A stretch of DNA of 64,000 nucleotides from a beta proteobacterium MWH-UniP1 (GTDB lineage: Bacteria; Pseudomonadota; Gammaproteobacteria; Burkholderiales; Burkholderiaceae_A). This document shows positions 55,464 to 63,757 of this stretch, in pieces. A program made the position numbers and the translations under genes. Within the stretch, counting starts at the first letter, position 1; every line of letters begins with the position of its first letter. The notes below the pieces were generated by a model that saw only the letters and a list, made by a program, of their open reading frames with translations, made no database searches and was not told where the DNA came from. Location: contig CP143625.1 of NCBI GenBank assembly GCA_036362785.1, positions 249,401-313,400 on the forward strand, given 5' to 3'.

Positions 55464-56462
55464 TTATTTGTTGACGTTCACTACCAGCCGCCCACGAATT
55501 TTCCCCGCCAGAATTTCTGGGGCGGCATCAATGGCTCGTGCAAGGCCGATTTCTTGAGTTATGGCATCCAGTTTGTCTGTAGCCAAGTCGCTTGCTAAGC
55601 GTGCCCAGGCAAGCTCTCTTCGCTCGCGCGGAGTGGTGACACTGTTAATGCCATAGAGCGTGACGCCACGCAGAATAAATGGCGCAACGGTCGACGGAAA
55701 GTCCATGCCTTGGGCAAGTCCGCAGGCGGCGACGGCGCCTTCCGCCTTGGTGGTGGCACAGGCATTGGCCAATGTGTGGCTGCCCACGCTATCGACCACG
55801 GCGGCCCAACGCTCTTTCCCTAAAGGCTTACCGGGGGAAGAGAGCTCGTTGCGATCGATTACCTCTTTGGCGCCAAGTGATTTTAAGTAGTCGGCCTCTT
55901 GGGTGCGGCCAGTAGAGGCCACGACATGAAAGCCAAGCTTTGCCAACACGGCGATGGCCACGCTACCCACACCACCGGCCGCGCCCGTGACCAGGACTTC
56001 ACCATCACTGGGTTTTACGCCATGGCGCTCGAGCGCCAAGATGCAGAGCATGGCGGTATAGCCCGCGGTGCCAATGGCCATGGCTTGTTTTGAAGAAAAT
56101 TGGGCAGGCTTTTTGATCAGCCAATCGCCCTTGACCTTTGCATACTGAGCCAGCCCGCCGGGGTGGGATTCGCCCACGCCCCAGCCATTGAGAATTACTT
56201 GATCACCAGCCTTGAATAAGGGGTGATCGCTTTGTTCCACTGTGCCCGTAAAATCAATGCCGGGAATCATGGGGAACTTGCGGATGATGGGCGACTTGCC
56301 GGTGATGGCTAGGCCGTCTTTGTAGTTGATGGTGGAGTAATCGACTTTTACCAGTACATCATGCTCGTTGGTTGTGGTTAATGCCGAGTCATTTACATGT
56401 TGAACGCCTGCTGTGTAGGACGTTTCGGTCTTGTTAATAAGGATTGCGTTGAAGTCTTTCAT
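55464..56462 (-). CDS. AcuI/YhdH-type acrylyl-CoA reductase
   Basis: 332 residues. VKVDYSTINYKDGLAITGKSPIIRKFPMIPGIDFTGTVE and TGAAGGVGSVAIAVLAKLGF identify the zinc-free MDR subgroup of AcuI. It reduces acryloyl-CoA to propionyl-CoA with NADPH, protecting from acrylate. Stands alone in the window, so the source of acrylate is unknown. Confidence 0.9.
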   Translation of the reverse strand: MKDFNAILINKTETSYTAGVQHVNDSALTTTNEHDVLVKVDYSTINYKDGLAITGKSPIIRKFPMIPGIDFTGTVEQSDHPLFKAGDQVILNGWGVGESHPGGLAQYAKVKGDWLIKKPAQFSSKQAMAIGTAGYTAMLCILALERHGVKPSDGEVLVTGAAGGVGSVAIAVLAKLGFHVVASTGRTQEADYLKSLGAKEVIDRNELSSPGKPLGKERWAAVVDSVGSHTLANACATTKAEGAVAACGLAQGMDFPSTVAPFILRGVTLYGINSVTTPRERRELAWARLASDLATDKLDAITQEIGLARAIDAAPEILAGKIRGRLVVNVNK

Positions 56463-56597
56463 GGTGTCTCCGAATTATTCTTTGTCTAATATTTTTAAGT
56501 AGCCGCATGCCGCAGCCCAGCCAACGAAACTTTTCCGCTGACAAGATCTAAATCAATTCGAACTTGGCGCATGACGAGCTCGGGGCGCTTTGCGAGT

Positions 56598-59534
56598 CTA
56601 GCGCAGCGAAAACTCTGCCCGGCCAGCCTCGCCAAGCTTTGATCCCATGACAAAGACTCGCTCTGCTGGAACGCCTTGTTTTACTAGCTGATTGCGCACG
56701 GCCCGGCTGCGCTGGTCGGCAAGGGCGAGCAGTTCGCTCTCCGCCACCTGAATATTCTCAAGCAGCAGGCGCTCCATTTCGGGAACCGGCTGGGCCTTGG
56801 TCATGAACATCAGGTTGCGTTCTTTTTTAAAGGGCGCTTTTTTGTAGACCTGGGTTAAGTACTTCGGGTATTCATCAGGGCTAACTTGAATATCACGCAG
56901 CGCAGCGGCGGACTCTCCTTTTTTAGCAAGTTCAGCCAGTTTTTCCGCGCGAACCTGCCGTTGAAGGATGGCCCTTTTGGCGCCGTCGGTGTCTTTGGTC
57001 GCGTTGGCGGTACCTGTGATTTCGAGTTTTAACGCGGGCCGATCGTTCATTGCTTTGGCAACACTCTCAATTGCTTTTGCGCTCTCTAAGCTAATCGATG
57101 CCAAGCCCGGTGCAAAGTCTATTTGTGACAAGTCTGCGCCGCCGCCAAATAGCGACGCGATCAAGCTAAACGGCGCGGTGGCCGCCTTCACAATCAAATT
57201 AATGAAGGCCTTAAACACAATGCTGCCGATTTTGAATTCTGGGTCGTTGATCGAGCCACTAATGGGCAGGTTAATATCGATTTCGCCACGGGAGTTTTTA
57301 AGCAGCGCGACGGCAAGCGATACCGGTGCCGAGATGGCATCTGGGCTTTCGACCTTGTCGCCAAGGGTGAGCTGATCTAGAAAGATTTTGTTCTCAGCTT
57401 TGAGCTGGCCACCCTGAAGAGAATAAGCCAAGTCCAGTGAGAGCTTGCCCTTTTCAATCGGGTAGGCCAGATACTTTACGGAATAGGGTGACATGGGTGG
57501 CATCTCGATGCCACGCGCGATCACTTTTAGATCCAGAAAGAGATCTCTGGCAAACGGATCTAATCGGCCCTGAATCGAGAGTGGGGCGGTGCGGTCAACC
57601 GTGCCCGTGATGTCGATACTGCCCGGCGCTCCCCCTTTGAGCGGGCCAAGTGTGCCAGCTAGATTGTTAAGGCTTGCCCGGAAGTTGGGTTTGGTAAATT
57701 GGTCATTGAACAGAACACTGCTATCGGTGAGCCGAATCTGACCGATTTCGATTGGTAGATCGGTTTTGGTTTTCCGTGAAGTGTCAGGCACGGTGTCTGA
57801 CACCTTGGGTGAGGTGTCTGACACCGTGCCTGACACCTTGGGGGTGGCGCTTGATGGTTTGGCTTGCATTGTCGAGCCCGCGCTGGGCTCACTCGTGGCC
57901 TGCGCTTCTAAGATATGCCGAAAATTAAGTTCGCCGCTTGGCAGAATCGTGATACGCCCAAACAGATTGTTTGCATTGATATCGCGAATACTTGCCTTAA
58001 ATGGGTTTGTCGCGACTTGTAGCCCACGAAGCTGGATCTGCTTCCAGCGGGCGATCTCGGCGCTGCTGGTTTGGTCCAGCAGACTGAAGTCGTTTAATGA
58101 TGCATTGCCGCTCACTCGTACAGCGGGTATCGCCTCACCCGATCTGCCCCCAGCCTGAGCGCCGATCAGGATCTTGCCTTCGAAGTTTGCCTGGCCACGG
58201 GTGAACAGTGCATTGTGCAAAAAACCGGCCACAAATCGCTGGAAGGCAATGACATCCACCTGGCTTGCTTGGACATCCAGGCTTCCTGCCGAGGTATTCA
58301 GATCTGACCACCCAGAGACATTGCCTTTCACTGCGACTTTGCCGCGTTGATTAATCTGTGCAGCAAGGTCAATTGCGGCTGGTGTTGCCCCGGAGAGTTC
58401 AATTGGATTTAGTTTAAGAGCGATGTTACTGGCAACAAATGGATTCACCCCTTTAAGCGTTGGATCGGCTAAGATCATGCGGCCGTTGGTGCCGCTTGCC
58501 AGCTCTATCGATTCAACCCGGCTTTTTGCCATCAGATCTGGCATAGCGATTTGCAGACCTTGCAGGTTCAAATTGAGTTCTTCAATCGTGCTGTGCAGGT
58601 GGCTGTCGGTTGGTTTGTGCGTGGCTGACAAATTTGCAAAACGAACATCCCCCTTTAGTTCGGTGGTTGCTGCTTGACCTTGTTCTTGTGTGAAGCTGAG
58701 TGCCAACTTGGTCGATACAGATCCCTTGGTGATTTTTAGCCCCGGAATCATGTCGGCATAGGTCTCAAGGCCGGCCAATGGGAAGTCTTGAATATTTAAG
58801 TCAAGCACGGCTTCTTTTTTCTCACCAAAGACATGGGTCTTTCCCTTGAGTTCAAAGGCTGCGCCATTCACCTTTGCGCTGATGCTGGGTTCGATCCAGA
58901 TTTCTTCCTTTGCCGGGAAGTTAATGACCACGGGCACGCCAATCGCTAAGTCACGAACGGTATGTGTTTTTTTCTTGATGCCATCTTGAAAGTCGATCGA
59001 CCCCTGGGTGAGCTGGATGTTGTGAACCGCAAAACGAAAGGGCTTTTCGGACTTTGGTGCTTTGGCTAGGGTCTCCAAAATGTCGGCAATGCTGAGTCGG
59101 CCTTTTCCATCGCGGGCAAGTTTGATATCTGGGCTATCGATTTTGAGTTCTTGCAACACCGGGGCACGATGAACGATCGATAAGCTGCTGAGATTGGCCG
59201 TGATGGTTTTGATCGCGAGCAGATGGTCTTGATTAGTGACTGACGAAGTGGTTTTGGTATTAGCGGCGCTGCTTGAATTTTTTTGAACTGCAGTCTGCTC
59301 AGGATTGCTGTTTTTGCTCTGTGCGATTCGAAAATCATGAAACCGAAGCTGCAGGATATATGGCGAGATTTGAATCTTGCCAATCGTTACTGTTCGGCCA
59401 AGTGATTGGCTAAGCGCCTGCTCAGTTTGGGTTTTGACATAGTCCGGTAGCCACAGCGCTCCGATCAATCCAAAACTGACCATCAGCACGGCAAGGCTGA
59501 TCAATGCAACGCGAAAACGGATGAGATATTTCAT
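56598..59534 (-). CDS. DUF748 (AsmA-like) envelope protein with repeat-derived insert
   Basis: 978 residues. One N-terminal membrane segment (about 10-30), then long beta-rich repeats of AsmA/DUF748 type: LGRTVTIGKIQISPYILQLRFHDFRI and ALSLDLAYSLQGG-like blocks. The C-terminal end has an OmpA-like stretch (LALADQRSRAVRNQLVKQGVPAERVFVMGSKLGEAG, cut to the key part). Such proteins are linked with lipid transport to the outer membrane. Residues 567-585 are repeat-derived VSGTVSDT...VSDTVPDT. Overlaps the photolyase by 4 bp. Confidence 0.82.
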   Translation of the reverse strand: MKYLIRFRVALISLAVLMVSFGLIGALWLPDYVKTQTEQALSQSLGRTVTIGKIQISPYILQLRFHDFRIAQSKNSNPEQTAVQKNSSSAANTKTTSSVTNQDHLLAIKTITANLSSLSIVHRAPVLQELKIDSPDIKLARDGKGRLSIADILETLAKAPKSEKPFRFAVHNIQLTQGSIDFQDGIKKKTHTVRDLAIGVPVVINFPAKEEIWIEPSISAKVNGAAFELKGKTHVFGEKKEAVLDLNIQDFPLAGLETYADMIPGLKITKGSVSTKLALSFTQEQGQAATTELKGDVRFANLSATHKPTDSHLHSTIEELNLNLQGLQIAMPDLMAKSRVESIELASGTNGRMILADPTLKGVNPFVASNIALKLNPIELSGATPAAIDLAAQINQRGKVAVKGNVSGWSDLNTSAGSLDVQASQVDVIAFQRFVAGFLHNALFTRGQANFEGKILIGAQAGGRSGEAIPAVRVSGNASLNDFSLLDQTSSAEIARWKQIQLRGLQVATNPFKASIRDINANNLFGRITILPSGELNFRHILEAQATSEPSAGSTMQAKPSSATPKVSGTVSDTSPKVSDTVPDTSRKTKTDLPIEIGQIRLTDSSVLFNDQFTKPNFRASLNNLAGTLGPLKGGAPGSIDITGTVDRTAPLSIQGRLDPFARDLFLDLKVIARGIEMPPMSPYSVKYLAYPIEKGKLSLDLAYSLQGGQLKAENKIFLDQLTLGDKVESPDAISAPVSLAVALLKNSRGEIDINLPISGSINDPEFKIGSIVFKAFINLIVKAATAPFSLIASLFGGGADLSQIDFAPGLASISLESAKAIESVAKAMNDRPALKLEITGTANATKDTDGAKRAILQRQVRAEKLAELAKKGESAAALRDIQVSPDEYPKYLTQVYKKAPFKKERNLMFMTKAQPVPEMERLLLENIQVAESELLALADQRSRAVRNQLVKQGVPAERVFVMGSKLGEAGRAEFSLR
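57781..57837. repeat. Complete symmetrical repeat unit in the DUF748 gene
   Basis: Half-unit GTGTCAGGCAC (57781-57791), core (57792-57804), 8-bp loop, core (57813-57825) and half-unit GTGCCTGACACC (57826-57837). The two 24-bp arms differ in one base. This is the fullest copy of the family and defines the unit: half, core, 8 bp, core, half. Confidence 0.95.
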
Positions 59535-61099
59535 GTAGTTTTGGCCAGTCGCCGATCAAGGTTTTTAATTTGCATCACCATACGCGGATTCTTGGCCAGA
59601 AGAGCCCGGTGACGCAATAGAAAATCCCAATACAGGCGTGTGAAGGGGCAGGCGCTCTCCCCAGTCGACTCGGCGGGGTTATATCGGCAGCCCTTGCAGT
59701 AGTTACTCATGCGGTCGATGTACTTGCCGGTGGCGGCATAGGGTTTGCTGGCCATTAGGCCACCATCCGCATATTGGCTCATGCCCAGGGTATTGGGCAG
59801 TTCCACCCATTCCACGGCATCGACATAAACACTCAGGTACCACTCATGGACCTGTTTCGGGTCAATACGAGCCAACAAGCAATACAGCCCTGTGACCATC
59901 AGCCGCTGAATATGGTGGGCATAGCCGGTTTCTAGGGTCTGGGTAATGGTGTCTCGCAGGCAGGCTGCATCGGTGTCGCCGGTCCAAAAGAAATCGGGGA
60001 GTGGGTTGGTCGCGTTTAGGTGGTTGCGCTCAAGATACCCCGGCATCTGGGTCCAGTAGACACCGCGGACGTATTCCCGCCAGCCAAGAATCTGTCGGAT
60101 AAAGCCCTCAACAGAAGATAGTGGTGCCTTGCCCTGGTGAAAGGCCTCTTCTGCCGCTGCGACCACTTCATGGCTGGATAGAAGTTTTAAATTAAGTGCG
60201 ACTGCCAGGTGTGAGTGAAAGAGCCAGGGTTCGCCCGCCCACATGGCGTCTTGATATTTGCCAAAGTAGAGCAGTCGCTCGTCGATAAACTCTTTGAGCA
60301 CCACCAACGCTTGCTCTCGATTTACCGGCCAACCAAAACCAGATTCGGTAGCACTTACAGTTCCAGGGTGATCAGCGAACTTGCTGTTCACCAGATCAAT
60401 CACTTCTTTTGTAAGCGCGTCTGGTTTAAACCGTGTGGGCTTTGGAATAGGTGGCGGGCCATCCTTGCCAAAGGACTCGCGATTGTCTTCGTCGAAATTC
60501 CATTGTCCGCCGATTGGTTGCTTTGATAACTTTGCATCCGATGCTGAAGACTTGGTCCCCTTAACAGCCGTATCCTTTTCCATCAGCACGCCAGTCTTTT
60601 GCCGTAATTCCCGGTACCAATATTCCAGCCGAACTTGTTTGCGGCCCTTGGCATGTTCCGCGAATTCGCGAACCGCGGAGAAGAAGTGGCGGTCTTCGCG
60701 GATGTCTAGCGGAATTCCATGCTTTGATGCTACAAGGCGAATCGACTCCAGCACCCGCCAATCGCCGGGCGCTGTCATTACTAAAGCCGTCGGTTTAAAA
60801 AACGCAATTGCGCGTGTTAATTCGCCCGCTAGGGACCCGGTGTTGTCCGGGTCGTCTAATTGCACATAGTGCAGCGGGATCTTTTTATTAAGCAGCTCAT
60901 CCCAGAAGTGCCGCATGGAGGATAGGAAGACCGCGATACGTTGTTTGGAAGACCAGACATGGGTTGATTCCTGGGCGACTTCTGCCATCCACACATGATC
61001 GCGCCCCGGATCGAACCCATCAAAACAGGATGCTTGATGATCGAGTTGATCGCCAAGCACAAGAATCAAGTGGCGGGTACGCGAAGGTGGGCTGGGCAT
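59531..61099 (-). CDS. FeS-type bacterial cryptochrome/photolyase (PhrB-like)
   Basis: 522 residues. The N terminus RHLILVLGDQLDHQASCFDGFDP and AEVAQESTHVWSSKQRIAVFLSSMRHF are typical of the PhrB group, with FAD-binding and a 4Fe-4S cluster. Cysteines in YCKGCRYNP and ACPFTRLYWDFL supply three ligands, and an upstream Cys in YCLLARIDPK the fourth. It repairs (6-4) photoproducts in known members. Translationally coupled to the DUF748 gene. Confidence 0.93.
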   Translation of the reverse strand: MPSPPSRTRHLILVLGDQLDHQASCFDGFDPGRDHVWMAEVAQESTHVWSSKQRIAVFLSSMRHFWDELLNKKIPLHYVQLDDPDNTGSLAGELTRAIAFFKPTALVMTAPGDWRVLESIRLVASKHGIPLDIREDRHFFSAVREFAEHAKGRKQVRLEYWYRELRQKTGVLMEKDTAVKGTKSSASDAKLSKQPIGGQWNFDEDNRESFGKDGPPPIPKPTRFKPDALTKEVIDLVNSKFADHPGTVSATESGFGWPVNREQALVVLKEFIDERLLYFGKYQDAMWAGEPWLFHSHLAVALNLKLLSSHEVVAAAEEAFHQGKAPLSSVEGFIRQILGWREYVRGVYWTQMPGYLERNHLNATNPLPDFFWTGDTDAACLRDTITQTLETGYAHHIQRLMVTGLYCLLARIDPKQVHEWYLSVYVDAVEWVELPNTLGMSQYADGGLMASKPYAATGKYIDRMSNYCKGCRYNPAESTGESACPFTRLYWDFLLRHRALLAKNPRMVMQIKNLDRRLAKTT

Positions 61100-61108
61100 C
61101 AGTATTGA

Positions 61109-61519
61109 TTAACAGTTAGCCGCCCAATTCTCGAGTTCAAGCGCAGGCACCCGCTCAAATTCCGATACGTTGTTGGTCACCAGCACCAAACCCTCGCTTC
61201 TGGCGTGTCCCGCAATGTGTAGGTCATTCACCCCGATAGGCTGGCCGACTTTTTCAAGGGCTGCACGGATGGCGCCGTAGTGCTGGGCAGCTTTCGCACC
61301 ATAGGGCAGGATTTCTAGGCGGCTGCAGAAGTCTTCGATGGCCGCCAGGTTTTCATTCACGCGTTGGCTTTTCTCGGCGCCGTGCATCAGTTCGGCTAGG
61401 GTGATCGACGAGACGGCCATTCGACCGGCGTTGGCGTTGAATGTCGAAAGCAACTCGAGCGGGCGACGCTTCAACACGTAGATAACGATATTGGTATCGA
61501 GCAGGTAGCGCAGCATCAA
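61109..61519 (-). CDS. VapC-type PIN-domain toxin
   Basis: 136 residues. YLLDTNIVIYVLKRRP carries the first Asp; SSITLAELMHGAEKS the Glu; IGVNDLHIAGHARSEGLVLVTNNVSEF the last acidic residues. A tRNA/rRNA nuclease of the VapC group. Overlaps vapB by 4 bp. Confidence 0.9.
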   Translation of the reverse strand: MMLRYLLDTNIVIYVLKRRPLELLSTFNANAGRMAVSSITLAELMHGAEKSQRVNENLAAIEDFCSRLEILPYGAKAAQHYGAIRAALEKVGQPIGVNDLHIAGHARSEGLVLVTNNVSEFERVPALELENWAANC

Positions 61520-61749
61520 AGCGCCTCGCGCTCTGTTTGCTGCTGGGGGGCGCGCTCGGGCAGGAAGTCTTCACTCACACGCGGCCCGCCCTGAAAGAAG
61601 CTGTCCCAGCTTTGTCCCAGGGGAGCGATGATGCGCTCATGACCTTTGACGCGAATTTCCACTTTATGTACGCCCTCGGGCAGGCGGACGTCTAAAGGAA
61701 GCCGGACGGCTTGGGTGCGGTTATTGACGAAAACGGTGCCGATGGACAT
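61516..61749 (-). CDS. VapB-type antitoxin (AbrB fold)
   Basis: 77 residues from ATG 61749; four more residues to 61761 are possible. MSIGTVFVNNRTQAVRLPLDVRLPEGVHKVEI is the AbrB-type DNA-binding domain seen with VapC partners; the C-terminal GQSWDSFFQGG is the toxin-binding part. Confidence 0.88.
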   Translation of the reverse strand: MSIGTVFVNNRTQAVRLPLDVRLPEGVHKVEIRVKGHERIIAPLGQSWDSFFQGGPRVSEDFLPERAPQQQTEREAL

Positions 61750-61768
61750 GGTGGACTCCACTGAAAAC

Positions 61769-61791
61769 TATATGGCAACAGTATATGGCAA
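61769..61791 (-). promoter_or_regulatory. Direct repeats TATATGGCAA upstream of vapB
   Basis: TATATGGCAA at 61769-61778 and 61782-61791, 13 bp apart, 20 bp upstream of the vapB start. Candidate operator of the VapBC complex. Confidence 0.55.
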
Positions 61792-61851
61792 GATCGATAA
61801 AAATTGAAGATGGCGATGCTTTCACCCCCAGGTGGCGGATAGGGTTCATAG

Positions 61852-63141
61852 TCAATTCAGAGAGGGCACTCGAACCCCATCAGGCGCATTCAGAAAAGCA
61901 AAGGGATTTAAGAACTGCCGACCCCAAAACATTGCACGATCCACTTCGTTTAAGTTCGCCTCATTACAAACAGCGTGCCATTTGTTTTCAATAACACTCA
62001 CTTGATGATTGACGATAGAAATCGCCTGCTCTCGCCCCAGCAAAAATGATGGGGCCGCGGCAATACAAGTGGCTACTTGACTGCTGCGTTCTGCCCCGTG
62101 AATAAGCATCGCTTGTGAGGCCTGCTGGCCCGAGCGTGATTGCGGGCAAATGTCGTAGGCAGGTGTTAGCTCCAGTTGATGGCCGTCCCAAAAGGCCGCA
62201 TGGTTGCGAGCATGATCGTCAGTGTTGCCGCACAAAATATTAAAGACGATCCGGGCAAATAATTCTCGTAAGGTCGCCTTTGGGTCTTTGAATCGATAGC
62301 GAATAATTTCCGCCAGTTTTTCGTAACTGGCATAAGCGGCCATCATTTCATCGAGCTCGAACATGGTCAGCGCAGACACCATAGCGCGTCTGCGCCAGCC
62401 GCTGTTATCTCGAATGCGGTCAAAGCGCTCAATCAGCAATACATCTTTGCCCAGAGCTTTTCGCAGTTCAACTGGCGCCACGTGTAGACCAGCCTTGTGG
62501 GCGAGCCGCATGGCGATGAATTCCGCTTTGACTACGCTGTAGAGATCGTTGCTAGCGGAAAACTTGGCGATGAACTTGCGTTTTCCGTCTTCGAGTAAGA
62601 CCTTGGGACGAGCGCCGCCAAGGGATGATCCGTGCAGCAAGGCCTGATCCAATTCGGATGAAAGCGGTACACCTTGTTCGATCTTTTCTGCGGCTGTTAA
62701 CAAATCATCAAGCGTTGCTTGCTGTGTATGTCTTGGCGCGTAGTGCGTTGGTGACTGCTGAAAATCTAGCGCACCAATTCGGTCGGAGCCTGACTCGAGC
62801 AGATAGGCTAATTCATCGAGCTCCGCCCCGGAAAGAGCCCCCCCTTTAACACCCAGTTTGCGATTGATCAGCACCCGACGCCCCCAAGCATCTGGGGACG
62901 CATCACGAATGCAGCTGGGCATGCTCAAGCCGGGTATCAGTGCGATGGCCCCCGGGCGCAGCGGAAGCTCTGGCGCATAGAGTGCAATTGCATCTTTACG
63001 AGCCAAGTAGCTGCGGCCATAGTTAAAGACCAGCTGTTGTCCCTGTTTGGACAGCAGACCCGCCACGACAGGTTGTAATGCGTTTGGAAGCCAGATCCAG
63101 ACATAGGCCTCTGAGTATTCGGGGCTGATCTCAGAAGTCAT
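61852..63141 (-). CDS. HipA-type serine/threonine kinase toxin
   Basis: 429 residues. SSLGGARPKVLLEDGKRKFIAKF is the P-loop and ATP site; NILCGNTDDHARNHAAFW the catalytic loop with Asp; LTPAYDICP the metal site. HipA kinases phosphorylate GltX or related tRNA synthetases to induce dormancy. Overlaps hipB by 11 bp. Second TA pair next to VapBC. Confidence 0.93.
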   Translation of the reverse strand: MTSEISPEYSEAYVWIWLPNALQPVVAGLLSKQGQQLVFNYGRSYLARKDAIALYAPELPLRPGAIALIPGLSMPSCIRDASPDAWGRRVLINRKLGVKGGALSGAELDELAYLLESGSDRIGALDFQQSPTHYAPRHTQQATLDDLLTAAEKIEQGVPLSSELDQALLHGSSLGGARPKVLLEDGKRKFIAKFSASNDLYSVVKAEFIAMRLAHKAGLHVAPVELRKALGKDVLLIERFDRIRDNSGWRRRAMVSALTMFELDEMMAAYASYEKLAEIIRYRFKDPKATLRELFARIVFNILCGNTDDHARNHAAFWDGHQLELTPAYDICPQSRSGQQASQAMLIHGAERSSQVATCIAAAPSFLLGREQAISIVNHQVSVIENKWHAVCNEANLNEVDRAMFWGRQFLNPFAFLNAPDGVRVPSLN

Positions 63142-63469
63142 CTTTTACTCCCTTTGGGCGGTTTCTTACGGCCTTGGGTAGCAGCACCATTTTTTCGCGA
63201 TGAAGCGCTAAGTGATTCATTAGCCGTTGCTGATCAGGGGTAAACAAGGGCACGCCGCAGATGGCGGCCACTTCAAACACTGTTCCAATGGCGCACCCCG
63301 GGTCCCCCCGCTCGATTCGTTGGAGCAATGTCCGTGAGATGCCGGCGCGCGCGGCCAGATCCGTTGTGGTCATTGCCTTGGCCAAACGGCCTTCGCGCAC
63401 GAGTTGCCCCAGTAGCTCAAGCGCATTCAGGCTGTACTGCGAATAGGTACGGTAAAGTGGTTTTGGCAT
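63131..63469 (-). CDS. HipB-type XRE antitoxin
   Basis: 112 residues. MTTTDLAARAGISRTLLQRIERGDPGCAIGTVFEVAAICG is the HTH; the C terminus ends in LPKAVRNRPKGVKDDF. It would repress hipBA at the repeated CATAAATAAG boxes upstream. Confidence 0.9.
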   Translation of the reverse strand: MPKPLYRTYSQYSLNALELLGQLVREGRLAKAMTTTDLAARAGISRTLLQRIERGDPGCAIGTVFEVAAICGVPLFTPDQQRLMNHLALHREKMVLLPKAVRNRPKGVKDDF

Positions 63470-63494
63470 ACGAATGATTTATTAATAATTCAAG

Positions 63495-63523
63495 AGTTTA
63501 TTTATGACTTATTTATGAGTCAA
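63495..63523 (-). promoter_or_regulatory. hipBA promoter with direct repeats
   Basis: Minus strand TTGACT (63523-63518), 17-bp spacer, TAAACT (63500-63495). The spacer holds two copies of CATAAATAA 11 bp apart, a probable HipB operator. Confidence 0.6.
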
Positions 63524-63685
63524 TAAGATTCAACTGCGAAACCCAGGACCTCGCTTTTTTCTGTTGCCCCAAGTCCAGGCGAAAGGCCCGAGCACAACCC
63601 GCTAACTAATCCTTATTCCGTATATACTTGTTCAAGTTTTAACAAATCTAGTCCATACAAGTTCCGGTCAAGTCTGACCCGGTGC

Positions 63686-63697
63686 GGCGGTAGCGTG
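63686..63697 (+). promoter_or_regulatory. ops element (RfaH loading site)
   Basis: GGCGGTAGCGTG matches the 12-nt ops consensus exactly. It lies 60 bp before the start of the MarR-type EPS regulator, in the leader. In enterobacteria RfaH binds the non-template ops in paused polymerase and then drives antitermination through long polysaccharide operons. A RfaH-like gene is at 37222. A TATACT at 63623 could be its -10 box, without a clear -35 box. Confidence 0.78.
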
Positions 63698-63757
63698 GCC
63701 AACAGTACCCCGGGAAACCCAAGGCTCCCAAGCCCACACGGCAAAAAACACAACAAC

